A DNA stretch of 15,880 bases from an uncultured Eubacteriales bacterium (GTDB taxonomy: Bacteria > Bacillota > Clostridia > Christensenellales > Borkfalkiaceae): assembly GCA_905207235.1 (NCBI GenBank), contig CAJLKN010000022.1, positions 1 through 15,880 of the forward strand, in the 5' to 3' direction. The notes under the pieces were generated by a model, which did no database searches, was not told where the DNA came from, and saw only the letters and a program-made list of their open reading frames with translations. The position numbers and the translations under genes are program-made. Shown one piece after another: positions 6,831-14,144 of the stretch. Each line of letters starts with the position of its first letter. Positions within the stretch are counted from its first letter, which is position 1.

Positions 6831-8710
6831 TAAAGTTCCACCACCACGGGCACGACCATGGGCGACTGCTTGGTCTTGCGCACGAGGTAGTTCCTCAGCG
6901 CCTTTTTAATCGTCCTTTTAAGCTCGTCCACAGAACCTAAGGAGAGGTCGTAGCCGCCGATTGCCTTGTTTATGACTTCGCGCATTTCCTTGTTGTAGTC
7001 GCGGTGGAAGTCGAACACGAAGCCGCGCGAATTTATTACGGGCTCGCCTATTACTTCTCCGCCCGAAACGCAGACGGATACTATGAATATGCCCTCCTGC
7101 GCGAGCTGGCGCCTGTCCTGCATGACGAGCGACGCCTTTTCGTCCTCAATTCCCTCGCCGTCGATGAGGCGTGAACCCGCGGGAACATCCGCAAGCCTTT
7201 TTATGCCCTTGGAAGTTACTTCGAGGCAGTTGCCGAGGTCGGGAATGAATATATTGTTCGCGCTCATTCCGAGGCTCTGCGCGAGCTGAGAATGCTTCAT
7301 CAGATGTCTGTATTCGCCGTGGACGGGTACAAAATATCTGGGCTTTAAGAGGTTGTGCATTATTTTGTGCTCTTCCTGGCAGGCATGTCCCGAAACGTGA
7401 ATGTTCTGTATGCGCTCATATACGACGTCCGCGCCGAGGTGATAGAGGTTGTTTATGACGCTGTAAACGCCGCGCTCGTTGCCGGGTATGGGAGATGCGG
7501 AAATTATTATCGTATCGTTATGCCCCACCGAAAGGTTGGGGTTTTCGCCGTTTGCCATGCGGTGAAGGGCGCTCATGGGCTCGCCCTGACTGCCCGTGCA
7601 GACGATGAGAACTTCACAATCGCGCATATTCTTGGTGCGCGAGATATCTATAATCGCGCCGTCGGGGATGTGCAGTTCGCCTATCTTTTCCGCCGCCTCG
7701 ACGACGTTGAGCATCGATCTGCCGTTTAACGCGACCTTTCTGCCGTGGCGCACGGCGAGGTCGATTATCTGCTGAAGCCTGTGCACGTTGGAGGCAAAAG
7801 TAGCTATGATAACGCGCCTTTCGGCGTTTTCCTCAACCAGCCTGTCGAGCGTGCTGCCGACGACCGTCTCGCTCATGGTGTAGCCGGGGCGCTCGATATT
7901 CGTGCTCTCGCCCATGTACAGAAGAACGCCCTTTGAGCCCAGTTCGGCAATCGTTTTGAGGTCGATGGGTTCGCCTGCGACGGGGGTCAAATCTATTTTG
8001 AAGTCGCCGCTGTGGAAAATTACGCCCTGCGGCGTGTGAATGGCGAGCGCGAGCGCGCCTGCAATAGAGTGATTTACGTTGATAAAGTCTATCCTGAAAC
8101 AGCCGAGCTGAAGGTGTCCGCCCGGCGCGACGGTAATAGTCTTTACGTTGTTGAGGCGGTGTTCGCGCAGTTTGTTATCGACGAGCGCGAGCGTAAGCTG
8201 CGTGCCCGCGACGGGGATATCCATTTCCTTCAAAAGATAGGGCACGCCGCCTATGTGGTCCTCGTGTCCGTGCGTGAGCACGAGGGCGCGCACCTTCTTT
8301 TTATTTTCTATGAGATATGTGAGGTCGGGCACGACGAGGTCTATGCCGGGCATCTCTTCGGTGGGAAAAATTGCGCCCGCGTCGATGATTATTATATCGT
8401 CGCCGCACTCTATGGCGGTCATGTTCTTGCCTATTTCGCCCACGCCGCCGAGGAAAATTATCTTTACGGCGTTCTTTACCCTGCGCTCTCTCTTTGCGGC
8501 TTTTTTCTGAACGGGTGCGTCTTCAGAATGTCTTTCGCCCGAAACGGAGGGCGGAAGAATTACCCTGCCGCGCGTTCTGACGGGCGCTCTTCTGGGCTGG
8601 GCGGGCTTCTTTTCCTTTACCTTTTTTTCCTTTGCGCCTTTTGCGGCGCGTTCGGCATTATTTTTTCTGCGGGGCTTTCTTTCGCCCGCGTTAGCGTTGT
8701 TTTCTTTCAA
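6830..8710 (-). CDS. rnj: Ribonuclease J with basic N-terminal extension, TTG start
   Basis: A 626-residue metallo-beta-lactamase/beta-CASP ribonuclease acting in RNA decay and rRNA processing. Residues 1-80 are a Lys/Arg/Ala-rich, probably disordered extension; the core begins at VKIIFLGGVGEIGKNM. Zinc-site residues are clear: HGHEDH (His147, His149, Asp151, His152), His214, HSGD (Asp236) and His464 in PVHGEYR. The beta-CASP motif HVSGH (438-442) is present, and residues about 545-626 form the usual C-terminal domain. Where most homologues have SDSTN, this protein has GESTN (267-271). The start is TTG at 8710: AAGGA lies seven bases before it, and the first internal ATG would cut into the conserved core. 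Typical RNase J proteins are about 555 residues, so the extension explains the extra length. It is the first gene of the operon with trmR-trhP-ASCH-aroA and overlaps trmR. Confidence 0.94.
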   Translation of the reverse strand: MKENNANAGERKPRRKNNAERAAKGAKEKKVKEKKPAQPRRAPVRTRGRVILPPSVSGERHSEDAPVQKKAAKRERRVKNAVKIIFLGGVGEIGKNMTAIECGDDIIIIDAGAIFPTEEMPGIDLVVPDLTYLIENKKKVRALVLTHGHEDHIGGVPYLLKEMDIPVAGTQLTLALVDNKLREHRLNNVKTITVAPGGHLQLGCFRIDFINVNHSIAGALALAIHTPQGVIFHSGDFKIDLTPVAGEPIDLKTIAELGSKGVLLYMGESTNIERPGYTMSETVVGSTLDRLVEENAERRVIIATFASNVHRLQQIIDLAVRHGRKVALNGRSMLNVVEAAEKIGELHIPDGAIIDISRTKNMRDCEVLIVCTGSQGEPMSALHRMANGENPNLSVGHNDTIIISASPIPGNERGVYSVINNLYHLGADVVYERIQNIHVSGHACQEEHKIMHNLLKPRYFVPVHGEYRHLMKHSQLAQSLGMSANNIFIPDLGNCLEVTSKGIKRLADVPAGSRLIDGEGIEDEKASLVMQDRRQLAQEGIFIVSVCVSGGEVIGEPVINSRGFVFDFHRDYNKEMREVINKAIGGYDLSLGSVDELKRTIKKALRNYLVRKTKQSPMVVPVVVEL

Positions 8711-8758
8711 AATATAGTCCTTTTTGTAATATTATGTAGAATTTTGCGGCGCATTATG

Positions 8759-8785
8759 AAAGGGGGTTGTGTTTGAACCCCCTTT
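8759..8785 (-). terminator. Terminator after the coiled-coil repeat gene
   Basis: AAAGGGGGTT (8759-8768) pairs perfectly with AACCCCCTTT (8776-8785) around a 7-nt loop, 15 nt after the stop codon of the gene at 8801-11158. The T-run on the minus strand is only three bases before CATAAT, so termination may be partial and some RNase J transcription may come from read-through. Confidence 0.65.
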
Positions 8786-8800
8786 GTGCGTCAGGTCGAT

Positions 8801-11158
8801 TTACTTTTTGCTTACGTCCTTTACAAGACCCTCTTCGATGAGCTCTTCCATGGTTTCGTAAGGATACATCGCCGCGTAATCGCGCTCTGCAATCGGGCGC
8901 TTGACGCCGTCGCGCCTTTCGAGCATTATGTCTATAAGCCTTATAGCCTTCTTGCAGCCGCGGGGGCTCTTTATCTTGACCATCATGGGCGTGCCGTGCA
9001 TCGACTTGTTGTCAGACACGTCGACGTGATGATATACGGATGTTTCGAACTCGTTGGGGTCGAGGGCAAGATACAGGCAGAGCGTCTTGCCGCGTATCTT
9101 GAAGCGGGCAATGGTCTCGCGACCCTTGTTGAAGCGCTCGTTGCCCCATGAGATATTGGAGTTGACCTTCTTGTAGGAAAGAAGCGCGTTCTTCACGTTG
9201 CCGTAATATCTCTTCTGGTCGTCGGTGCCCTGAATAATTCTCGCGATGAACGAGCGGTTGTACTTCATCATGTTGGCGAAATCTACGCCGCCTGCCATGC
9301 CGTCCATTCCGTCGGGCATTACCTCGCCCTCGGAAGGATTTTCGTCTATATCGTCGACGAGCTCTTCGATGACGTCGTCCTCTTCGTCCGCGCTCTCTTC
9401 GGCGGGCTCGTTTTCGACAATGTCGCTAACCGTAACGAGCGTCTGTCCGTCGTCGGGTTCCTCTGCGGGAGCTTCTTCCGATGCCTCTTCCGCAACTTCC
9501 TCCGTCGTCTCTTCGGGCTCTTCTTCCGCAACTGCCTCTGCGGGAGCTATTTCGTCCGAAGCGGCTACAACCATTCCAGCCGCAAGCATTGCCTTAATTC
9601 TGTCGAGGTCGCGCTGAATTTCTTCGAGGCGGTCTCCGCAGGCGGGCTGAGCCTGTTCGTCGCCGACAGCCAGCATGGATTTGAGTTCTTCTATATCTTC
9701 CTGTATCTTGGAGAGCGAAGCGTCGTATTTTTCGGCTATGCCCGAAGAAATTCTGTCAACGCCCTCTTCGTCAATGACGATATCGAAATCCTGGTCTTCC
9801 TGTTTTTCGATAATCTTTTCTGCAACGGAATTTGCGATTGCCTCTTCATCGACGTGCGCGACGGGCATTGCGGAGACAACTTTTTCTGCAATTTCGTCGG
9901 TATCGACTTCGGGCATGTAGTTGGAAAGAACTGCCGCAGCCTTGTCTGCGAGAGCGTCCTCGTTGACCTGCGCGGTAACGCTGAGCTTTTCGGAGAGCAC
10001 GCGGGCGAGTTCTTCTGTATCGACGTCCGCACCCGTTCCCACATTGCCCAATCTCTGGGCAACAGCTTCGGCGAGAGCATCGTAGTCGAGCTTGCTTTCG
10101 ACGGCTTTCGCGAGCGAATCGCAACCGTCGTCGTCAACCATGACGTCGAACTGTTCGGGCGAAATCGTGCCGACCTGCTTTGCAATTCTGTCGGCAATTT
10201 CGTCGCCGTCTATGCTTGCCGCAACTGCGGAAGCGACCTTTTCGGCGAGCGAATTTTCATCGACGGTAACCGAAGAAGGATTGAGTTTTTCGATAACTTT
10301 GTCGGCTATTGCCTGTTCATCGACGGAAACGCCGACGGTGTCGGGCACAACCACGCAGCTCGCTATTCTTTCCGACAGAGCTTCCGTATCGACAGAGGGG
10401 CTTACGAGCTGCTCTGCGACTTTGGACGCTATGTAGTCGGCTGATACGACTTCCTGCGCGGGAAGATTTTCGGACAGTTTCTTTGCGAGGGCGTCATAAT
10501 CTATCTCCTCGGTAACTGCCGTGGGTATATACATATTTTCGACTACCTTGGTGCCGAGGCGGTCGTAATCCACAACGGGGTCGGATACGGAAATTTTATC
10601 CGCAAGTTTTTCTGCGAGGGCGTCGTAATCGAGCTCTTCGACCACTGCGGAAGGGATATACATGTTTTCGACGACCTTAGAGCCGAGTTCGTCGTAATCG
10701 ACGTCTGCCGTGCGCGCGGGCAGTCTTTCGGCAACCTTTTCTGCGAGGACGTCGTAATCTATGCCGACGGGCTCGGTCGAAATTTTCTTTGCGACCTGCT
10801 CCGCGAGGGCGTCGTAATCGACTTCGTTGAGGGGAATGATGATTTTATCGGCGACCTTTGCCGCAAGCTCGTCGAGGTCTATGCCGGCAGCCCCCGTAGA
10901 GCGGACGCCGCCCTTCATTATGCTGGAATAGCTGCTCTCTATCTGCATGGACAGATATTCGAACTCGCGCATTACCTCTTTTCTGTCGGCTTCCATCTTC
11001 TGCATGATGGCTTCCCTGTCCATCTCCCTGTCGATGGAGGAATCAATTACTTCCTGCACCTTGCTGCGGACAGTTTTATTTTCCTGAGCAAGCTGATCGA
11101 CTTTGGTCAGAATGACATCGGCCTTTGTCAGACCCGAACCGTTTTTGTTTATACCCAT
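8801..11158 (-). CDS. Large coiled-coil/tandem-repeat protein of unknown function
   Basis: A 785-residue, probably cytoplasmic protein with no signal peptide or membrane segment. In order: a charged helical, coiled-coil-like region (about 11-82); roughly 17 tandem repeats (93-449) of about 20 residues built on the pattern V-D-[YTE]-[DE]-x-[LI]-A-x-[KR]-[VIL]-[AVS]-x-x-[LIMV]; a second coiled coil (about 478-526); a long Glu/Ala-rich acidic linker (about 535-620); and a basic, compact C-terminal domain (about 624-750) with aromatic residues, SYKKVNSNISWGNERFNKGR and KTLCLYLALDPNEF as landmarks. I recall similar C-terminal domains in large clostridial proteins of unknown function but cannot name the family. 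The start at 11158 has GAGGTG five bases upstream; an in-frame ATG at 11242 lacks one. It has its own promoter and terminator. A scaffold or cytoskeletal role is possible but only a guess. Confidence 0.85.
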   Translation of the reverse strand: MGINKNGSGLTKADVILTKVDQLAQENKTVRSKVQEVIDSSIDREMDREAIMQKMEADRKEVMREFEYLSMQIESSYSSIMKGGVRSTGAAGIDLDELAAKVADKIIIPLNEVDYDALAEQVAKKISTEPVGIDYDVLAEKVAERLPARTADVDYDELGSKVVENMYIPSAVVEELDYDALAEKLADKISVSDPVVDYDRLGTKVVENMYIPTAVTEEIDYDALAKKLSENLPAQEVVSADYIASKVAEQLVSPSVDTEALSERIASCVVVPDTVGVSVDEQAIADKVIEKLNPSSVTVDENSLAEKVASAVAASIDGDEIADRIAKQVGTISPEQFDVMVDDDGCDSLAKAVESKLDYDALAEAVAQRLGNVGTGADVDTEELARVLSEKLSVTAQVNEDALADKAAAVLSNYMPEVDTDEIAEKVVSAMPVAHVDEEAIANSVAEKIIEKQEDQDFDIVIDEEGVDRISSGIAEKYDASLSKIQEDIEELKSMLAVGDEQAQPACGDRLEEIQRDLDRIKAMLAAGMVVAASDEIAPAEAVAEEEPEETTEEVAEEASEEAPAEEPDDGQTLVTVSDIVENEPAEESADEEDDVIEELVDDIDENPSEGEVMPDGMDGMAGGVDFANMMKYNRSFIARIIQGTDDQKRYYGNVKNALLSYKKVNSNISWGNERFNKGRETIARFKIRGKTLCLYLALDPNEFETSVYHHVDVSDNKSMHGTPMMVKIKSPRGCKKAIRLIDIMLERRDGVKRPIAERDYAAMYPYETMEELIEEGLVKDVSKK
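9812..10882 (-). repeat. Tandem repeat region coding for about 17 units of ~20 residues
   Basis: Within the large coiled-coil gene, units start at residues 93, 113, 133, 153, 176, 196, 219, 240, 256, 279, 299, 316, 357, 379, 398, 418 and 436. At DNA level the first seven share near-identical blocks such as GAGGGCGTCGTAATC (plus-strand reading). A larger, recent-looking duplication of 43 codons is visible: 10574-10702 and 10445-10573 encode the same order of motifs, including VVENMYIP in both. Confidence 0.8.
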
Positions 11159-11270
11159 AATGACACCTCGAAAAAATTTGCGCGAGTGAACGCGCCGCCT
11201 GTGCGCCGTGCGCCGCGGCAAAATCATATTTGCTTGGAGCAAACACTATTATTAATATAGTTCCTTTTCA

Positions 11271-11299
11271 AGTTTACACTAAAAAAATCAAAATGTAAA
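11271..11299 (-). promoter_or_regulatory. Probable sigma-A promoter of the coiled-coil repeat gene
   Basis: On the minus strand TTTACA (11294-11299) and TAAACT (11271-11276) are separated by 17 bp. The -35 box is close to consensus and the -10 box is moderate. Transcription would start near 11264, leaving a leader of about 105 nt that contains a small inverted repeat (TTTGCT, TGG, AGCAAA; 11229-11243) and a GC-rich segment at 11190-11220. Confidence 0.5.
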
Positions 11300-11388
11300 T
11301 ACTTCAGAGCAATTTTTTTGCCCGTTGAGACAATTTTTTTATCGATACGTGGCGATATATGCGCCGACCAACACCTTTTTTGCCTGTG

Positions 11389-11425
11389 ATGCGCGGCGCG
11401 GGCGCTGCCGCCTCGCGCCGCGCAT
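11389..11425. repeat. GC-rich hairpin between divergent genes
   Basis: ATGCGCGGCGCG (11389-11400) pairs perfectly with CGCGCCGCGCAT (11414-11425) around a 13-nt GC-rich loop. It lies in the gene-free stretch 11159-11599, between the divergent promoters of the coiled-coil gene and serC, surrounded by AT-rich DNA. Neither side has a T-run, so it is not a simple terminator. Similar ATGCGC...GCGCAT palindromes occur elsewhere in the window. Confidence 0.6.
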
Positions 11426-11457
11426 TAAAATATTATAAGTAAAATTATACAAAACAC

Positions 11458-11486
11458 TTGTATATTTTTTTAAAATGTTGTATAAT
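11458..11486 (+). promoter_or_regulatory. Sigma-A promoter of serC-serA
   Basis: TTGTAT (11458-11463) and a perfect TATAAT (11481-11486) are separated by exactly 17 bp. Transcription would start near 11493, giving a leader of about 107 nt. The surrounding DNA is AT-rich, which raises the chance of random matches, but the spacing and position fit well. Confidence 0.75.
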
Positions 11487-11554
11487 TATCCTATCTTTTT
11501 AAATTTATATGAAAATTTTATAATTTTTATAAATTATATATGAATAATTGCAAG

Positions 11555-11585
11555 CCGCTCCCCGTTTGCAGTCAGACGGAGGCGG
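11555..11585 (+). promoter_or_regulatory. Strong hairpin in the serC 5' UTR
   Basis: CCGTTTG (11562-11568) pairs with CAGACGG (11573-11579) around the loop CAGT. The stem continues with CCGC and C against GGCGG, interrupted by one bulge and one mismatch, for about 12 pairs. It ends six bases before AGGAG, so the ribosome binding site stays open. There is no T-run, so it is not an ordinary terminator. It could stabilise the mRNA or bind a regulator. Confidence 0.5.
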
Positions 11586-11599
11586 TCAAAAGGAGAATT

Positions 11600-12673
11600 A
11601 TGAGAGTTTATAATTTTGCAGCAGGTCCTTCCACCCTTCCCCTCGAAGTGCTGGAAGAAGCGCAGAAAGAGTTCCTCGATTTTGCGGGAACGGGCATGTC
11701 CGTAACCGAAATTTCGCACAGAGACAAGGCTTACGACGCGATTGTCAAGGAAGCGGAAGCCCTTACGCGCGAACTTCTGAACGTTCCCAACGATTACGCG
11801 GTGATTTTCGTTCAGGGCGGCGCATCCACGCAGTTTGCGGCAGTGCCCTTGAACCTTATGCACAACGGCAAGGCCGATTACATAGTTACGGGCAACTTCG
11901 CAAAGAAAGCATGGCAGGAAGGTCAGATTTACGGCGAAGCGGTAAAAATAGGCGACAGCTCCGACAAGGTTTACACCTATATACCCGACGTAGATAAACT
12001 CAATTACAGCCCCGACGCCGACTACGTTCACATCACGTCGAACAACACGATTTTCGGCTCGCGCTATTCCAAATTCCCCAAGTGCAAAGCTCCGCTCGTT
12101 GCGGATATGTCCTCCGAAATCTTTTCGAGAGAAATTAATGTTGCCGACTTCGGCGTAATTTATGCAGGCGCGCAGAAAAACCTCGCTCCCGCGGGCGTTA
12201 CTATCGTAATAGCAAAGCGCGACCTCATTCAGGACCCCCTCAAAATATGCCCCACCATGCTCAAATGGAAGGTGCAGGACGAGAACGGTTCGCTCTACAA
12301 CACTCCCCCCGCATTCTCCATCTACATGGCAGACCTCGTTTTGCGCAACCTCAAAAAGAAGGGCGGCGTAAAGGTCATGAACGAAATAGATACATACAAA
12401 GCGGGACTTCTGTACGACTTTATCGACAATTCCTCCTTCTATACCAACAACGTTCTGCCCGAGTTCCGTTCGATAATGAACGTGCCCTTCGTAACGGGCA
12501 ACGCCGACATGGACGCGAAGTTCGTTGCGGAAGCTAAAAAGAACGGTCTCGTCTCCCTGAAAGGTCATCGCCTCGTCGGCGGCATGAGAGCTTCCATCTA
12601 CAACGCAATGCCCGTCGAAGGCGTAAAGGCGCTCATCGAATTCATGAAGAAATTTGAAATGGAGAACAAATAA
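11600..12673 (+). CDS. serC: Phosphoserine aminotransferase
   Basis: A 357-residue PLP-dependent class V aminotransferase that converts 3-phosphohydroxypyruvate and glutamate to phosphoserine, the second step of serine synthesis. The N-terminus YNFAAGPSTLP, GGAST (73-77), the Trp in AKKAWQEG, the strand VADMSS (167-172) ending in the cofactor-ring aspartate (Asp169), the PLP lysine Lys193 in AGAQKNLAPAG, and RLVGGMRASIYNA near the end are all characteristic. Length is normal (about 360). The start at 11600 has AAAAGGAG four bases upstream and matches the usual N-terminus; the frame is open from 11540 but that extension is the hairpin region and has no ribosome site. Its stop is directly followed by the serA ATG, so the two enzymes are co-translated from one mRNA. 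Confidence 0.97.
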   Translation: MRVYNFAAGPSTLPLEVLEEAQKEFLDFAGTGMSVTEISHRDKAYDAIVKEAEALTRELLNVPNDYAVIFVQGGASTQFAAVPLNLMHNGKADYIVTGNFAKKAWQEGQIYGEAVKIGDSSDKVYTYIPDVDKLNYSPDADYVHITSNNTIFGSRYSKFPKCKAPLVADMSSEIFSREINVADFGVIYAGAQKNLAPAGVTIVIAKRDLIQDPLKICPTMLKWKVQDENGSLYNTPPAFSIYMADLVLRNLKKKGGVKVMNEIDTYKAGLLYDFIDNSSFYTNNVLPEFRSIMNVPFVTGNADMDAKFVAEAKKNGLVSLKGHRLVGGMRASIYNAMPVEGVKALIEFMKKFEMENK

Positions 12674-13831
12674 ATGGCAGGCATACTCAAATTAAACGCA
12701 ATCAGCCCACTCGCTGACGAAATATTTGCAAATTACCAATACGGCGACGACGTAAAGAACCCTCAGGGCATAATGGTGCGTTCCGCCGCAATGGCAGACT
12801 ATGCCGTCGGCGACGAGCTGCTCGCCGTTGCACGCGCCGGCGCGGGAACAAACAACATTCCCTCGGCAGAATACGCAAAAAAGGGCATAGTAGTCTTCAA
12901 TACCCCCGGCGCAAACGCCAACGCCGTAAAAGAGCTGGTTATATGCGAGCTCTTCCTCGGCGGCAGAAAGATAACCGACGCGATAGACTGGGTTAAAACC
13001 ATAAAGGGCGAGGGCGACAACGTAGGCAAACTCGTCGAAAAAGGAAAATCCAAGTTCGTCGGCTGCGAAATCGCGGGCAAGACGCTGGGCGTTATAGGTC
13101 TGGGCGCGATAGGCATTATGGTTGCCAACGCCGCAGCCGCTCTCGGCATGAAAGTCATAGGCGTCGACCCCTACCTCTCCACGCACAACGCGATAATGCT
13201 CAACTCCTCCGTTCAGGTGTTTGCCGACCGCGCAGACGTCTATAAGAGGGCAGATTTCATCACCGTGCACGTTCCCCTCACGCCCGACACGCGCGGAATG
13301 TTCAACAAAGATACTATTTCGCAGTGCAAAGACGGCGTCGTAATCATAAACAACTCGCGCGGCGAGCTCGTGGACAACGACGCGATCATACAGGCCCTTG
13401 AAAGCGGCAAAGTTGCGCGCTACATAACCGACTTCCCCTCGGCGGCTCTGATAGGCGTTCCCAACGCAATATGCGTGCCCCATCTCGGCGCGAGCACGCC
13501 CGAAGCAGAGGACAACTGTGCGGTTATGGCGGCAAAACAGCTCGTAGATTACATAGAAAACGGCAACATAACCAACAGCGTCAACTATCCCGCAGTTTCC
13601 GCTCCCAGAGAGGGCGAAGCGCGCATTTGCGTATGCCATATGAACGTGGCAAACATGATTGCGCAGCTGACTTCCGCCGTTTCGGCAAAGGGCATAAACA
13701 TTGCCAACATGACCGACAAGAGCAAGGGCGAGTACGCATACTGCATTATCGACATTGACGGCAAGGCAGACGCGTCGCTCCTTAAAGCCATCGCAGATAT
13801 AGACGGCGTTCTGCGCGTCAGAGCCGTTTAA
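12674..13831 (+). CDS. serA: D-3-phosphoglycerate dehydrogenase
   Basis: A 385-residue NAD-dependent enzyme that oxidises 3-phosphoglycerate, the first step of serine synthesis. Visible are ARAGAGTNNIP (54-63), the Rossmann loop GLGAIG (142-147) with Asp165 for NAD, catalytic Arg229 in NNSRGELVD, and His270 in PHLGAST. An ACT domain (about 317-385) ends the protein and may sense serine. In E. coli SerA the catalytic glutamate lies in DVFPTEP; the matching segment here is TDFPSAAL (252-259), so the Glu position appears to be Ala. I recall that related clostridial SerA proteins also vary here, so this is probably a subfamily trait rather than decay. The ATG immediately follows the serC stop, with GGAG nine bases upstream inside serC. 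Confidence 0.95.
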   Translation: MAGILKLNAISPLADEIFANYQYGDDVKNPQGIMVRSAAMADYAVGDELLAVARAGAGTNNIPSAEYAKKGIVVFNTPGANANAVKELVICELFLGGRKITDAIDWVKTIKGEGDNVGKLVEKGKSKFVGCEIAGKTLGVIGLGAIGIMVANAAAALGMKVIGVDPYLSTHNAIMLNSSVQVFADRADVYKRADFITVHVPLTPDTRGMFNKDTISQCKDGVVIINNSRGELVDNDAIIQALESGKVARYITDFPSAALIGVPNAICVPHLGASTPEAEDNCAVMAAKQLVDYIENGNITNSVNYPAVSAPREGEARICVCHMNVANMIAQLTSAVSAKGINIANMTDKSKGEYAYCIIDIDGKADASLLKAIADIDGVLRVRAV

Positions 13832-13839
13832 ATAAAACC

Positions 13840-13853
13840 TGCGCCGCGGCGCA
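13840..13853. repeat. 14-bp GC-rich palindrome after serA
   Basis: TGCGCCGCGGCGCA is a perfect palindrome nine bases after the serA stop. No T-run follows, so it is not a terminator alone. It resembles the core of the other GC-rich intergenic palindromes in the window. Confidence 0.5.
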
Positions 13854-13868
13854 TACGAATAAAAAACT

Positions 13869-13917
13869 CCTCCGTGTACATAATTATGTTGATACATATA
13901 TCGCACGGAGGTTTTTT
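13869..13917 (+). promoter_or_regulatory. Hairpin that is both terminator-like and sequesters a Shine-Dalgarno
   Basis: CCTCCGTG (13869-13876) pairs perfectly with CACGGAGG (13904-13911) across a 27-nt loop, and six T residues follow. That is the form of an intrinsic terminator for serC-serA. The 3' arm also contains GGAGG, placed six bases before the ATG of the small gene at 13918, so the same hairpin would hide that ribosome site. The loop holds a 12-bp palindrome, ACATAATTATGT (13878-13889), which could form a competing fold. Confidence 0.6.
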
Positions 13918-14073
13918 ATGTCCAAAAAGAGAAAAGTGAGAAAACTGACAGACGAGCAGTACAATGCATATATCGCGTCGCTCAAATACGACGCGGCTTC
14001 GTACAACGCCGACGGAAGCAGAGTAGTGCCGCCCGAGCTCGGCGACGACAACGGAGGGGGCGGACATTCCTGA
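13918..14073 (+). CDS. Small basic-N-terminus protein of 51 residues, unknown function
   Basis: A short gene coding for MSKKRKVRKLTDEQYNAYI followed by SLKYDAASYN and a Gly/Asp-rich tail ending GGGGHS. The N-terminus is strongly basic and the tail acidic and glycine-rich; there is no signal peptide, membrane segment or cysteine. GGAGG lies six bases before the ATG, an ideal ribosome site, although it is paired in a hairpin. A very strong terminator stands 70 nt after the stop. These flanking signals support a real gene. It may be co-transcribed with serC-serA by read-through, since I see no convincing promoter between them. I do not recognise the family; RNA or DNA binding through the basic segment is conceivable but unproven. 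Confidence 0.7.
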   Translation: MSKKRKVRKLTDEQYNAYIASLKYDAASYNADGSRVVPPELGDDNGGGGHS

Positions 14074-14093
14074 TTTTCAGCATATGTCTTTGC

Positions 14094-14135
14094 GCGCATA
14101 TGCATGAAAAATACGCTATCCGAGGCGCATATGCG
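14094..14135. repeat. Pair of 10-bp direct repeats with palindromic core
   Basis: GCGCATATGC occurs at 14094-14103 and again at 14125-14134, 31 bp apart. Each holds the palindrome GCATATGC. They lie between the small gene and its terminator and have no assigned role. Confidence 0.4.
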
Positions 14136-14144
14136 TAAAAAATG

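Noticed and set aside
8731..8760. Possible promoter for RNase J (TTCATA, 18 bp, CATAAT, minus strand)
   Set aside because: The -35 match is weak and overlaps the upstream terminator, and the leader would be only about 14 nt; not strong enough to list.
9812..10882. Regular DNA repeats considered as a CRISPR-like or satellite array
   Set aside because: The repeats are codon-phased units of one open reading frame with amphipathic helix periodicity, and there are no uniform spacers.
11159..11242. 28-residue N-terminal extension of the coiled-coil repeat protein
   Set aside because: The upstream ATG has no Shine-Dalgarno, whereas GAGGTG precedes the ATG at 11158; the extension is Arg/His-rich leader sequence.
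11493..11599. serC leader considered as a T-box or known riboswitch
   Set aside because: It is too short and lacks the T-box consensus and an anti-terminator/terminator pair; only one hairpin is visible.
11534..12568. Long minus-strand open frame opposite serC, and a similar one opposite serA (12692-13906)
   Set aside because: Both are compositional mirrors of the highly recognisable serC and serA; their translations show no family signature and they lack ribosome sites.
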